A DNA stretch of 64,000 nucleotides from an uncultured bacterium (GTDB lineage Bacteria; Bacillota; Clostridia; Oscillospirales; Ruminococcaceae). The stretch lies in NCBI GenBank assembly GCA_905215965.1, contig CAJMSD010000008.1, forward strand, positions 1 through 64,000. Direction: 5' to 3'. The stretch's first letter is position 1. The number at the start of each line of letters is the position of its first letter. This document shows, piece after piece, positions 31,320-40,037 of this stretch. The notes below the pieces were generated by a model. The model was not told the DNA's origin. It did not search any database and worked only from the letters and a program-made list of their open reading frames with translations. Made by a program: the position numbers and the translations under genes.

Positions 31320-33704
31320 TTATTTCAGTTCAACAACGGTAACCCCGTCCTCGCCCTCGCCAAACACTCCAAGCCGGAACGTTCTGACCGAAGGATGCGA
31401 TCTAAGACGTGAATGAACGGCCTTTCTAAGAAGTCCCGTTCCCTTACCGTGAATGATCGTAACAGTTGATATGTTGGACATTACTGCCTGATCGATAAAC
31501 GCGTCCATCTGGTAAACTCCCTCATCGCAGGTACAGCCGCGTATATCAAGCTCCATTTTTCCGCGGCGTTCCGCCTTAACTCCGACTCGTCCGACCTTTC
31601 GCACTGATTTGGTTTTAGCAGGAGAATTATTTTGTGTTTCCTCAAGACGAAGCTTTGAAACGTTCATCTTTGTTTTCATTACTCCGATCTGAACGAACAC
31701 AAATTCGCTTCCGTCAGGTTCTCCCGAAATGATACCCTTTCTGCCAAGCTCCGGAATATAAACGGTGTCACCTCTCCTGAGCCTGCGCGGCAGAACATAA
31801 TCATCATCGGAATCATGCTTATGAATCGGATTTGCGGTATCATACATCTTGTTGAAGCTCTGCTTTGTACGCGATTTCATTCCGGATACATTTTCACTGA
31901 AATCCTTTTTATCCTTTTCTTTTCGCAGCTTATCAAGCTCGTCAAGAAGCTCGTTTGATTCAGCCTTAGTAGCCTCTATAATGCTCATAGCGCGTATTCT
32001 CGCCTTTTCAAGCTCCGCGTCGCGTGAATTCTCAAGCTCTTCGCGCAGTTTTTTTGCCGTATCGGCTTCGGCAGCCGCTTCCCTTTTCAAACGGACAATA
32101 TCTTCTTTTTGGCGCTCCAGCTCGATACGTGAAGCTTCCAGCTTACCAATAACTTCCTCAAGGCGGCTGTTGGCTTCATCGACAGAGTTACGCGCATCAC
32201 TGATAATATCCGACGGCATACCAAGACTTTCGGAAATCGCAAAGGCGTTTGATTTTCCGGGTGAACCGACAATTAATCTGTAAGTCGGCTTGAGCGTATT
32301 AATATCAAACTCGCATGAAGCATTTTCAATATTCTCGGTATCAATTGCAAAAACCTTAAGCTCCTGATAGTGAGTTGTTACCATCAGTTTTGCTCCCGAA
32401 GCAATGAGACGCTTTATTATCGCCACAGCAAGAGCTGCTCCCTCAACAGGATCGGTACCCGAGCCAAGCTCATCAAGCAGCACAAGAGAATTCTCATCGG
32501 CGATTTTAAGTATCTCAATGACCTTATTAGTGTGCGACGAAAACGTAGAGAGATTCTGCTCTATGCTCTGGCTGTCGCCTATATCGACAAGAATATTATC
32601 AAATATGGAAATACTGCTTCCGTCAGCAACGGGAATAAGCAATCCGCACATAGTCATTGCACTCAGCAGTCCTGCAGTTTTAAGCGAAACAGTCTTACCT
32701 CCCGTGTTCGGTCCTGTAATAATAAGAGCCTTGTATTCTTCTCCGAGAGAAATATCTATAGGCACAGCCTTATTTTTGTCAAGCAGCGGATGACGGGCTT
32801 TTTTTAGATGAATTTTTCCATCATCTGTTATGTTCGGCAGCGAACAGTTAAATTTTGCCGCAAGATTCGCTTTTGCAAAATATAAATTGAGTTCCGTGCA
32901 TATTTTGTAATTTTCGCAGAGAATATCCGCATATTCACCGCACTCTGCACAAAGCTGACGAATGATACGATCAATTTCCTCCTGCTCTCTGCCTTCAAGG
33001 ATACGAATATCGTTATTCGCTTCAACTATTGCCATAGGCTCTATAAAAAATGTCTGTCCCGTTGCTGAAGTATCGTGAACAAGACCGCTTATCTGTCCTC
33101 TGTACTCGGATTTTACCGGAAGAACGAATCTCCCATCCCTGATAGTTACATTGTTTTCCTGCAGACACTTCTGGACGGACTGATTTTTTATCATTTTGTC
33201 AAGCGTTTCTCTGAGCTGTATACCGGCACGGTTGATCTTTCGCCTTATTGCGGCAAGCTCCGGACTTGCAGCGTCCGCGATCTCCTCTTCCGATAAAATT
33301 GAACGTTCAAGCTTTTCAAGAAGCCAGTCATTCGGCATAAGCCTTGAAAAGAGGTAGTCCAGCTCTGTTTTAATGTTCTCGCAATGGCTGTACCAATCGA
33401 CAAGCGCCTTAATTTGTCTGAGCATAGCAGCAATATCAAGCAGGTCTCTGAGAGAAATTATTGCTCCCGATTTTGCTCTTGCGGCAACTCCGCATATATC
33501 CTTGAAATTTGTAAAAGGAGGTGTGCCAAACTGGATCGAAAGCTCGAATGCCTGCGATGTTTTCAGATTCTCGTAACGAACTCTTTCAAGGTCGGTATCA
33601 GGCTGAATTTTCATCGCCATGCGCTTAGTTTCGTCATTTGAAGCAAGCTCTGACAAAATTTCAAGTATTTTATCAAGTTCAAGTGTTTTAAAATATTTAT
33701 TCAT
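31320..33704 (-). CDS. mutS2: MutS2 family ATPase/endonuclease
   Basis: 794 residues, the full MutS2 layout: core and lever helices (about 1-300), ATPase with Walker A GPNTGGKTVSLK and Walker B VLLDELGSGTDP, a long coiled coil (about 515-610), a KOW-like region (RGDTVYIPELGRKGIISG), and a C-terminal Smr domain (ELDIRGCTCDEG, IIHGKGTGLLRKAV). The mismatch-recognition domain of MutS is absent, as expected. Bacillus MutS2 resolves collided ribosomes and/or suppresses recombination; Smr is the nuclease part. It is the last gene of the PhoH-to-MutS2 cluster, 2 bases after recO. Confidence 0.95.
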   Translation of the reverse strand: MNKYFKTLELDKILEILSELASNDETKRMAMKIQPDTDLERVRYENLKTSQAFELSIQFGTPPFTNFKDICGVAARAKSGAIISLRDLLDIAAMLRQIKALVDWYSHCENIKTELDYLFSRLMPNDWLLEKLERSILSEEEIADAASPELAAIRRKINRAGIQLRETLDKMIKNQSVQKCLQENNVTIRDGRFVLPVKSEYRGQISGLVHDTSATGQTFFIEPMAIVEANNDIRILEGREQEEIDRIIRQLCAECGEYADILCENYKICTELNLYFAKANLAAKFNCSLPNITDDGKIHLKKARHPLLDKNKAVPIDISLGEEYKALIITGPNTGGKTVSLKTAGLLSAMTMCGLLIPVADGSSISIFDNILVDIGDSQSIEQNLSTFSSHTNKVIEILKIADENSLVLLDELGSGTDPVEGAALAVAIIKRLIASGAKLMVTTHYQELKVFAIDTENIENASCEFDINTLKPTYRLIVGSPGKSNAFAISESLGMPSDIISDARNSVDEANSRLEEVIGKLEASRIELERQKEDIVRLKREAAAEADTAKKLREELENSRDAELEKARIRAMSIIEATKAESNELLDELDKLRKEKDKKDFSENVSGMKSRTKQSFNKMYDTANPIHKHDSDDDYVLPRRLRRGDTVYIPELGRKGIISGEPDGSEFVFVQIGVMKTKMNVSKLRLEETQNNSPAKTKSVRKVGRVGVKAERRGKMELDIRGCTCDEGVYQMDAFIDQAVMSNISTVTIIHGKGTGLLRKAVHSRLRSHPSVRTFRLGVFGEGEDGVTVVELK

Positions 33705-33706
33705 AA

Positions 33707-34462
33707 TTATTTACCCATTAAATTGATCGATTTATAAAATTCAAGTGTCGGGAAATTCCGTTCAAGGTGCGCCTTTAGATACTCTTCGCTTATCATAGAA
33801 AGGCTGTTAATTAGGCTGTCCGATAATCTGAAATTAAACAGCCTGTTGAAATCCACAAGCACGATATGCCTTATGGCATTGAGAACAGGCAGCTTTATTT
33901 TGAAAAAATCCTGCGAATCGGACGAATCAAAGCAGCCGCTGCAAAAAAAAGCGCCGTCATTTATACAGAAAAAAACCTCGTCAGGCTCATAGCTTCCGCA
34001 TTCCTGACAAGCAAGAATATTCGGCATAAAACCGATCTCAGACATTAGCCGCAGCTCAAATATACTTTTCAGAATTTGCTCGCTGCGCAGCTCCTTTTCA
34101 AGATAATGAAGAGTATTAAGAAAAAGCCTCATGATATCGCCGTTCTGTGTTTGCTGTCCTATGCTGAAACGCAATACATCGGCAAAATATGAAGCAAGCG
34201 ACAATTTTGAAAGCGAATTTCTGAGGCCGTAAAAAATATGTATAGGTTCTGCACTGTTGAGATAAAAGCGATCTTTTCTCTGCTGTATACAAAACCTTGA
34301 ATATGCAAAAAGCTGAGTTGAAGAAGCAGACTTTCCGTTGATCTTTTTTGCGCCCTTAACGGAAATTTCCATAACTCCGCTTTCTTTTGTAAGAATATCG
34401 ATAAATTTATCCTGTTCACCGACAGCGCGTTCTTTAAGGACGATTCCCTCTACTGTTATCAT
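33707..34462 (-). CDS. recO: DNA repair protein RecO
   Basis: 251 residues: an N-terminal OB fold (about 1-80, beginning MITVEGIVLKERAVGEQDK), a helical middle, and a four-Cys zinc finger (CQECGSYE ... CSGCF, about residues 150-180). RecO loads RecA with RecR in the RecFOR pathway. It starts inside the 3' end of the yqzL gene (29-base overlap) and ends 2 bases before mutS2, so translation of the three is probably coupled. Confidence 0.93.
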   Translation of the reverse strand: MITVEGIVLKERAVGEQDKFIDILTKESGVMEISVKGAKKINGKSASSTQLFAYSRFCIQQRKDRFYLNSAEPIHIFYGLRNSLSKLSLASYFADVLRFSIGQQTQNGDIMRLFLNTLHYLEKELRSEQILKSIFELRLMSEIGFMPNILACQECGSYEPDEVFFCINDGAFFCSGCFDSSDSQDFFKIKLPVLNAIRHIVLVDFNRLFNFRLSDSLINSLSMISEEYLKAHLERNFPTLEFYKSINLMGK

Positions 34463-34559
34463 TTATTAAATCCGTTCTGTTTTTCGCGGCAGAATACCGA
34501 AGATAATCGGCAACGCTGCCGCTTTTAACAAATATATCCCAAAGAATTTCTTCATTCAT
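34434..34559 (-). CDS. yqzL: YqzL-like small protein
   Basis: A 41-residue gene. MNEEILWDIFVKSGSVADYL followed by RYSAAK matches the short YqzL family (pattern W-x-x-F-x-x-T/S-G-x-I/V-x-x-Y-L) found between era and recO in Bacillus and Clostridia, exactly its position here. The start has a strong site (GGAGGTATATATT). It overlaps recO by 29 bases, and the tail after about residue 27 is not conserved. The function of YqzL is unknown; gene order is the main support beyond the motif. Confidence 0.8.
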   Translation of the reverse strand: MNEEILWDIFVKSGSVADYLRYSAAKNRTDLINDNSRGNRP

Positions 34560-34624
34560 AATATATACCTCCAAAAATACTTGCAATAATATTTTCTTCG
34601 GAAATAATTATATTATGAGTGGAA

Positions 34625-35518
34625 TTATTTTTCTGACAAGCCAAAATTTCTTATCAGACCTTCACGATTACGCCAATCCTCCTTAACCTTTACCCAGCAT
34701 TGAAGATTAACTTTTATCATAAAAAAGTCCTCAAGCTCAAGGCGTGCAGCCGTAGAAGCCTTTTTCAGCATTGCTCCCTTTTTTCCGATAACTATGCCCT
34801 TATGCGATTCCTTCTCGCAGTAAATAACAGCTGAAATATCGAGAATATCCTTATCTTCGCGTTCGCTCATAGTTTCAACACCGACAGCTATTCCATGCGG
34901 AACTTCATCGCTGAGCAGCATAAGCAGCTTTTCTCTGATGATCTCAGCCGCTATCACCTTTTCCGGCTGATCGGTTATCATATCCTCCGGGAAATAGTGC
35001 GGAGATTCAACTGCAAGCTTTTCGATCTCACTTATAACTATGTCAATGCCGTTATTCTCGGTAACACTCACAGGAATTACCGCATGAAAATCTATCTGTC
35101 CCGTGATTTCGGAAATGATCGGAGCTATATCGTTTTTATTTTTCAGCAGATCGATCTTATTAATCACAAGTATAACAGGCATATGCGAGTCGTTGAGTGA
35201 TTTAAGTAAGTTCATTTCCTGCTCGTTGATTTTTTTAGTACAGTCCATCATAAAAATGACCGTATCGATATCGCTTACCGATTCTTTAACTGTATTCAGC
35301 ATATGTTCGCTGAGCTTATTGACAGGCTTGTGAAGTCCGGGAGTATCAAAGAAAACCAGCTGAACATCACCAATGTTTCTGATACCTGTAATACGTGTAC
35401 GAGTCGTCTGGGGCTTACTGCTGACCGAAGCTATTTTTTCTCCGACAATTGCATTAAGAAGCGACGATTTTCCGGCATTAGTTCTGCCGGCTATTGTAAT
35501 GAATGCAGACTTCGACAT
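34625..35518 (-). CDS. era: GTPase Era
   Basis: 297 residues: a GTPase domain with G1 GRTNAGKSSLLN, G3 DTPGLHKP and G4 NKID, followed by a C-terminal KH domain (GIVIGKKGAMLKKASTAAR) that binds the 3' end of 16S rRNA. Era is required for 30S maturation. Its ATG overlaps the ybeY stop as TAATG, so the two are translationally coupled. In many Firmicutes dgkA and cdd lie between ybeY and era; both are absent here. Confidence 0.96.
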   Translation of the reverse strand: MSKSAFITIAGRTNAGKSSLLNAIVGEKIASVSSKPQTTRTRITGIRNIGDVQLVFFDTPGLHKPVNKLSEHMLNTVKESVSDIDTVIFMMDCTKKINEQEMNLLKSLNDSHMPVILVINKIDLLKNKNDIAPIISEITGQIDFHAVIPVSVTENNGIDIVISEIEKLAVESPHYFPEDMITDQPEKVIAAEIIREKLLMLLSDEVPHGIAVGVETMSEREDKDILDISAVIYCEKESHKGIVIGKKGAMLKKASTAARLELEDFFMIKVNLQCWVKVKEDWRNREGLIRNFGLSEK

Positions 35519-36027
35519 TAGTTATTGTCTCCCGTAATAAAAGTAGTATCGCGCGATATTCCGAGCTTTTCAAGCACGGATTCTTCTTTTTCCCTCATAA
35601 TTCTCTGATCGAGCTGACTTGTTTCATGGTCATAGCCAAGAAGATGCAGCATCGAATGAACCGTAAGAAAACCAATTTCACGTTCAAGCGAATGTCCGTA
35701 ATTTGCAGCCTGCTTTACAGCAGTTTCAAGCGAGATAACGACGTCTCCGAGAAGAACCGCGCCTGTTTCCTGATTTATCTCGGCAGTACCGTCATCGCCT
35801 GTAAGAGGAAATGAAAGCACATCGGTCGACATATCCTTATCTCTGTAAAGCTTATTAAGTTTTCTTATTTCATTATTGCTGACAAAAGAAACGCTTACCT
35901 CGGCGTCCTTATTGAATTTTTCGGTAATAAGAACAGCCTGACAGCATCTTCTGATAAGCAGCCTGATCCCTACAGGAACTTTTACCTCATTTTGATTATT
36001 TTTAACATAAACCTTTAATTTAGACAT
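35518..36027 (-). CDS. ybeY: Endoribonuclease YbeY
   Basis: 169 residues with the metal site HSMLHLLGYDH (His-x3-His-x5-His) and the upstream family strand STDVLSFPL. YbeY takes part in 16S rRNA 3'-end maturation and ribosome quality control. I start it at ATG 36027, 11 bases after AAAGGAG; longer in-frame starts lie inside phoH and add a non-conserved stretch. It overlaps the end of phoH by 8 bases and touches era. Confidence 0.94.
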   Translation of the reverse strand: MSKLKVYVKNNQNEVKVPVGIRLLIRRCCQAVLITEKFNKDAEVSVSFVSNNEIRKLNKLYRDKDMSTDVLSFPLTGDDGTAEINQETGAVLLGDVVISLETAVKQAANYGHSLEREIGFLTVHSMLHLLGYDHETSQLDQRIMREKEESVLEKLGISRDTTFITGDNN

Positions 36028-36991
36028 TATTTCTCGAACTCCTTTCGCTGTATTTCTCATATGCCTTAATAATATCCTGAACAAGCTTATGACGAACGAC
36101 ATCTTTTTCGGTAAATCTGTGGATTCCGATATCATCGATGCCCTTTAAAACTTTTATGGCTTCTACAAGCCCCGATTTTCTGGTATCAGGCAAGTCGATC
36201 TGAGTAATATCGCCTGTTATCACCATTCTGCTTTCATTTCCGAGACGCGTCAGGAACATTTTTATCTGCTCCGAGGTCGTATTCTGCGCTTCGTCAAGGA
36301 TAATAAAAGCTTCGTCAAGAGTACGTCCTCTCATATAAGCAAGAGGAGCGACCTCTATAATACCTTTTTCCATATATTTTGCAAAGCTTTCCGCGCCGAA
36401 CATATCAAACAAAGCGTCATAAAGCGGACGCAGATACGGGTCTACCTTATCCTGCAGATCACCGGGAAGAAAGCCGAGCTTTTCACCAGCCTCAACAGCC
36501 GGACGCGTAAGAATTATCTTTTTGATCTGCCTGTTTCGAAAGGCTTTTACAGCCATTGCCACCGCAAGATAAGTCTTGCCTGTACCGGCAGGCCCTATGC
36601 CAAGAACTATCGTATTTTCGGAAATTGAATCTATATATTTCTTTTGTCCGACCGTTCTCGGACGGATAATTTTTCCAGACGCGGTCACACATATACCGTC
36701 GCCGCTAAGCTGTTCAAGCTCCCGTTCAATGCCGTCCGCAACCATAGACGTAACATATCTTACTGTCTGCGATGTAAGCTCCTGTCCGTCTCTGTTTATT
36801 TTTAAAAGCGACATAACAGCTTTCTCGGCATCGGAAATATTAACTTCGTCGCCGATTATTTTAATTGCTCCGTCACGATTGACGATACTCACATTATATG
36901 TTTTTTGTATGTCGGATAAATTTCCGTCCAATTGTCCGAACAGACCTGAAAGCTGTTCATCATTATCTATAGAAATGATTTTTTCCGCCAT
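36020..36991 (-). CDS. PhoH-like ATPase (PhoL type)
   Basis: 323 residues. After an N-terminal KH-like portion (about 1-90) comes a PhoH ATPase with Walker A GIGPAGTGKTYLAVAMA and Walker B IILDEAQNTTSEQIK, plus the arginine-bearing GNESRMVITGD. The PhoH-YbeY-Era order is widely conserved and links it to ribosome or RNA maturation; the biochemical activity (NTPase, possibly RNA helicase) is less certain. It begins 17 bases after the CYTH gene and overlaps ybeY. Confidence 0.92.
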   Translation of the reverse strand: MAEKIISIDNDEQLSGLFGQLDGNLSDIQKTYNVSIVNRDGAIKIIGDEVNISDAEKAVMSLLKINRDGQELTSQTVRYVTSMVADGIERELEQLSGDGICVTASGKIIRPRTVGQKKYIDSISENTIVLGIGPAGTGKTYLAVAMAVKAFRNRQIKKIILTRPAVEAGEKLGFLPGDLQDKVDPYLRPLYDALFDMFGAESFAKYMEKGIIEVAPLAYMRGRTLDEAFIILDEAQNTTSEQIKMFLTRLGNESRMVITGDITQIDLPDTRKSGLVEAIKVLKGIDDIGIHRFTEKDVVRHKLVQDIIKAYEKYSERSSRNNV

Positions 36992-37008
36992 TAAATCTCC
37001 AATCCTTA

Positions 37009-37512
37009 TTAAGCGTTTTTAGGAAAACAGCCTGCATTTGCAAGCGAAGCATTTGAATATTCGGAGCAGCCCGTGACCTCTTTAATTATATTTATATAAT
37101 CGGGAAAATCTATTGACTGACGTTCGTTTTCAAGTTCAAGCTCGAGTATAGCAAGCTCATCGGAAAAAGGATAAACATCAAGTTCAAACTGCTGATCCTT
37201 ATATAAAAATTTATATCGTTTCTTGATGATTGGCTCGCAATCCGGCTTGGCCTGCAATTTAAGCCTCAGAAATTCAGCCTCGTCAATTTCGTATTCCATT
37301 TCGCGGCGAACGACATCTGACAAAAATAACTTTTCAGTATATGTGTACTTAACGCTGTCGGGAAAAGCTATTTTCCTTATGCGCCTCTGAGGAGATCCTT
37401 CTCCGCCGACAAGATATATCTGCAAAATAGACGCCTGCATATTCACGTCAAGAGAATTGATATCCGGCATTTTTATCAGAAACTTACGTTCAATTTCATA
37501 GTCATTTTTCAT
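37009..37512 (-). CDS. CYTH-domain protein (triphosphate tunnel metalloenzyme family)
   Basis: 167 residues opening with the family signature EIERKFLI. Alternating charged strands follow, forming the tunnel (RRIRKIAF, EMEYEIDEAEFLRL, IIKKRYKF, ELDVYPF, AILELELE). Members hydrolyse inorganic triphosphate or ATP or act as adenylate cyclase or thiamine triphosphatase; tripolyphosphatase is the commonest bacterial activity. It is the first gene behind a perfect consensus promoter and thus probably heads the PhoH/YbeY/Era/RecO/MutS2 transcript, an unusual leader for that cluster. Confidence 0.87.
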   Translation of the reverse strand: MKNDYEIERKFLIKMPDINSLDVNMQASILQIYLVGGEGSPQRRIRKIAFPDSVKYTYTEKLFLSDVVRREMEYEIDEAEFLRLKLQAKPDCEPIIKKRYKFLYKDQQFELDVYPFSDELAILELELENERQSIDFPDYINIIKEVTGCSEYSNASLANAGCFPKNA

Positions 37513-37576
37513 AACATATCAGCGCTCCGTTCAAATTTAATTACCGAAGATGAGCTATGTTTTCCACAACATATAT

Positions 37577-37605
37577 ATTATAGCGTGATTTTTGATTATT
37601 GTCAA
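37577..37605 (-). promoter_or_regulatory. Promoter of the CYTH-phoH-ybeY-era-yqzL-recO-mutS2 cluster
   Basis: On the minus strand TTGACA (37600-37605) and TATAAT (37577-37582), spacer 17, perfect consensus. No other promoter of this quality was seen inside the cluster. Confidence 0.85.
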
Positions 37606-37642
37606 CAAAAACTTTTTATACTTTCTGTGATAATTGCTGAAA

Positions 37643-38638
37643 TCAGAAGAATGAATCGCCTTTATCCGTATCTCCGAGAATAATGCTAAACGGTGAGAAA
37701 ACTTCTTCGCCAAGGCAGAGCTTATCCGACTCAAATAAAAGCATATTGCTGTTATCGGCGAGAGGCATCAGTATCTCGGCTTTTCCGCAGAAAAAAGAAT
37801 ACTTTGCATCAAGCTTATCAGCAAACACATTTAAAATATCCGTCTCCGTTCCGTTAACAAAGCCGGAATCGGCATTGGATCCGCTGTCGATCAGCAGCTT
37901 GACCTGCTTTTCGTCAGTCTCCGACGTAATATTTATATGATCGCAGTCTTTACCGGCAGCTGAAATAACCGCACGTATTATCAGAAGTATAAAATAAGTG
38001 AGAAGCACGGAATTTGCTTTGATTACGGCATCGCAGCCACAGCTGCACTCAATTTTGAAGTTGTCGTCCATAGCCTTGGAGCAGCCATCGGCAATTTTTT
38101 TCATAAATACTCCAAAATTTATATATGAACTCTTTACATTAGAAGAAACGGCGGCAGCCGACAGTTGTGAACCTAAGGTAACATTTTTTAAAAGTCTGCA
38201 GCACTCTTTCATAATAACGTCAAGCGATTGCCCTATTTCCTTGAAATTTTCCTCCGCCGCAGCGTCGCTGATATACGAGCAAGCTACCGAAATGTTTGCA
38301 ACAGAACGGCGCGTAAGGCTTTCCGCCTGATAAGAATAACCTGAAACCTTTGAATCCGAAAACAGCTTCTCAAGAGTTGTTTCATTATCAATAACGGCTA
38401 TCGTATAATAGCTGCCGCTTATCGCTGCACGATGATAAATGATATTTTTAATTCGTCCGGACGTTTCGCCGTTCATTACGATCTGAGTAATTATGTTTAC
38501 AAAAGCGTCCGGTGACTCTTCCGCAAGAGCTTTTGCGGCTTTATTATTCCAAATTGCCTGTCCGCTACTTTCATAGACAATTACAGGTAAATGATATTGT
38601 CCGTAAATACCATTCAATATATCATATAATTCTGACAC
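37643..38638 (-). CDS. Degenerate PAS/histidine-kinase-like protein
   Basis: 331 residues. The N-terminal 90 look like a PAS fold (LPVIVYESSGQAIWNNKAAK). A two-helix segment (about 105-160, RRSVANISVACSYISDAA) stands where a dimerisation/phosphoacceptor domain would be, but has no His in a H-E/D context. The C-terminal part resembles a GHKL ATPase only in outline (IIRAVISAAG, then VKLLIDSGSNADSG); the N-box Asn and G boxes are not recognisable. It may be an inactive sensor scaffold. There is no membrane segment. GTG start behind AGAGGTG. It is separated from the CYTH gene by that gene's own promoter. Confidence 0.5.
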   Translation of the reverse strand: MSELYDILNGIYGQYHLPVIVYESSGQAIWNNKAAKALAEESPDAFVNIITQIVMNGETSGRIKNIIYHRAAISGSYYTIAVIDNETTLEKLFSDSKVSGYSYQAESLTRRSVANISVACSYISDAAAEENFKEIGQSLDVIMKECCRLLKNVTLGSQLSAAAVSSNVKSSYINFGVFMKKIADGCSKAMDDNFKIECSCGCDAVIKANSVLLTYFILLIIRAVISAAGKDCDHINITSETDEKQVKLLIDSGSNADSGFVNGTETDILNVFADKLDAKYSFFCGKAEILMPLADNSNMLLFESDKLCLGEEVFSPFSIILGDTDKGDSFF

Positions 38639-38822
38639 TTCACACCTCTTCTAATACTAATCTCTCATCAGCCTATTGAAACAAGCCGAAAAGGAATTGG
38701 TATAAGATACAAACTTATTTATATTATACTACATATAATTCAAAATTGGAATATTAACGCACAATAAAAAATTTTCCTGTTGATTTTTTTGCAATTTTGC
38801 ACTGTACAAGCTGTGAAATTTT

Positions 38823-38835
38823 GTGCAAATTGCAC
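38823..38835. promoter_or_regulatory. Palindrome upstream of the GAPDH promoter
   Basis: GTGCAA-A-TTGCAC is a perfect inverted repeat centred about 79 bases before the expected start site. It shares the core TGCAA..TTGCA with the Crp/Fnr-leader palindrome at 23445-23460. Activator or repressor binding is an inference. Confidence 0.4.
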
Positions 38836-38872
38836 TTTTATTCCAAATGTTGTTATTTTTTTATCGAACCAC

Positions 38873-38901
38873 TTGAAAATTCTGCTTTTTTGAGGTATAA
38901 T
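38873..38901 (+). promoter_or_regulatory. Promoter of the GAPDH gene
   Basis: TTGAAA (38873-38878) and TATAAT (38896-38901), spacer 17. Confidence 0.85.
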
Positions 38902-38934
38902 ATATCTATAAAATTTTTAGGAGGTAATTTAACA

Positions 38935-39972
38935 ATGTCAGTTAAAGTTGCTATTAATGGTTTCGGCCGTATCGGTCGTCTTGCATTCAGACAGATGTTC
39001 GGTGCAGAAGGTTATGAGGTAGTTGCTATCAACGATCTTACAAAGCCTTCAATGCTTGCTCATCTTCTCAAGTATGATACAGCACAGGGCGGTTACTGCG
39101 GTAAGATCGGCGAGGGTCTCCACACTGTAGAGGCTGACGACGAAGCAGGTACTATCACTGTTGACGGCAAGACTCTTACTATCTATGCTAAGGCTAACGC
39201 TGCTGAGCTCCCTTGGGGCGAGATCGGCGTTGACGTAGTTCTCGAGTGCACAGGTTTCTACTGCTCAAAGGAGAAGTCACAGGCTCATATCGATGCAGGT
39301 GCTAAGAAGGTTGTTATTTCTGCTCCTGCCGGCAATGATCTTCCTACAATCGTATTCAGCGTAAACGAAAAGACTCTTACTGCTGACGACAAGATCATTT
39401 CTGCTGCTTCATGCACAACAAACTGCCTCGCTCCTATGGCTAAGGCTCTTAATGACTATGCTCCTATCCAAAGCGGTATCATGAGCACTATCCACGCTTA
39501 CACAGGCGATCAGATGATCCTTGACGGTCCTCACAGAAAGGGCGACCTCAGACGTGCAAGAGCAGGCGCTGCTAACATCGTTCCTAACTCAACAGGTGCT
39601 GCTAAGGCTATCGGCCTTGTTATCCCTGAACTCAACGGCAAGCTCATCGGCTCTGCTCAGAGAGTTCCTGTTCCTACAGGTTCTACAACTATCCTTACAG
39701 CTGTTGTTAAGGGTGCAGACATCACTAAGGAAGGCATCAACGCTGCTATGAAGGCTGCTGCTTCCGAGTCATTTGGCTACAATGAAGATCCTATCGTTTC
39801 TTCTGACGTTATCGGCATGAGATTCGGTTCACTCTTCGATGCTACTCAGACAATGGTTGCTAAGATCGCTGACGATCTCTACGAGGTTCAGGTTGTTTCT
39901 TGGTACGATAACGAGAATTCTTATACATCACAGATGGTTAGAACTATCAAGTACTTTGCTGAACTCGCTTAA
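38935..39972 (+). CDS. gap: Glyceraldehyde-3-phosphate dehydrogenase
   Basis: 345 residues: Rossmann start VKVAINGFGRIGRLAFRQ, catalytic SCTTNCLAP (Cys at about 160), the conserved GDQMILDGPHRKGDLRRARA, and C-terminal SWYDNENSYTSQMV. It is the phosphorylating, NAD-dependent glycolytic enzyme. ATG 38935 follows AGGAGGTAATTTAACA; frames open further upstream are non-conserved. Codon choice is highly biased (AAG, GCT, ATC, CTC), as expected of a very highly expressed gene. It stands alone between promoter and terminator, without the pgk-tpi-gpm genes that often follow, and without a CggR gene. Confidence 0.97.
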   Translation: MSVKVAINGFGRIGRLAFRQMFGAEGYEVVAINDLTKPSMLAHLLKYDTAQGGYCGKIGEGLHTVEADDEAGTITVDGKTLTIYAKANAAELPWGEIGVDVVLECTGFYCSKEKSQAHIDAGAKKVVISAPAGNDLPTIVFSVNEKTLTADDKIISAASCTTNCLAPMAKALNDYAPIQSGIMSTIHAYTGDQMILDGPHRKGDLRRARAGAANIVPNSTGAAKAIGLVIPELNGKLIGSAQRVPVPTGSTTILTAVVKGADITKEGINAAMKAAASESFGYNEDPIVSSDVIGMRFGSLFDATQTMVAKIADDLYEVQVVSWYDNENSYTSQMVRTIKYFAELA

Positions 39973-39989
39973 TCTTAACCAATAATATT

Positions 39990-40018
39990 AAAGGACGGCT
40001 TTTATAGCCGTCCTTTTG
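39990..40018 (+). terminator. Terminator after GAPDH
   Basis: Stem AAAGGACGGCT/AGCCGTCCTTT (about 39990-40016), then TGTTTTT. Confidence 0.9.
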
Positions 40019-40037
40019 TTTTTGCGGAAGCCGCATG

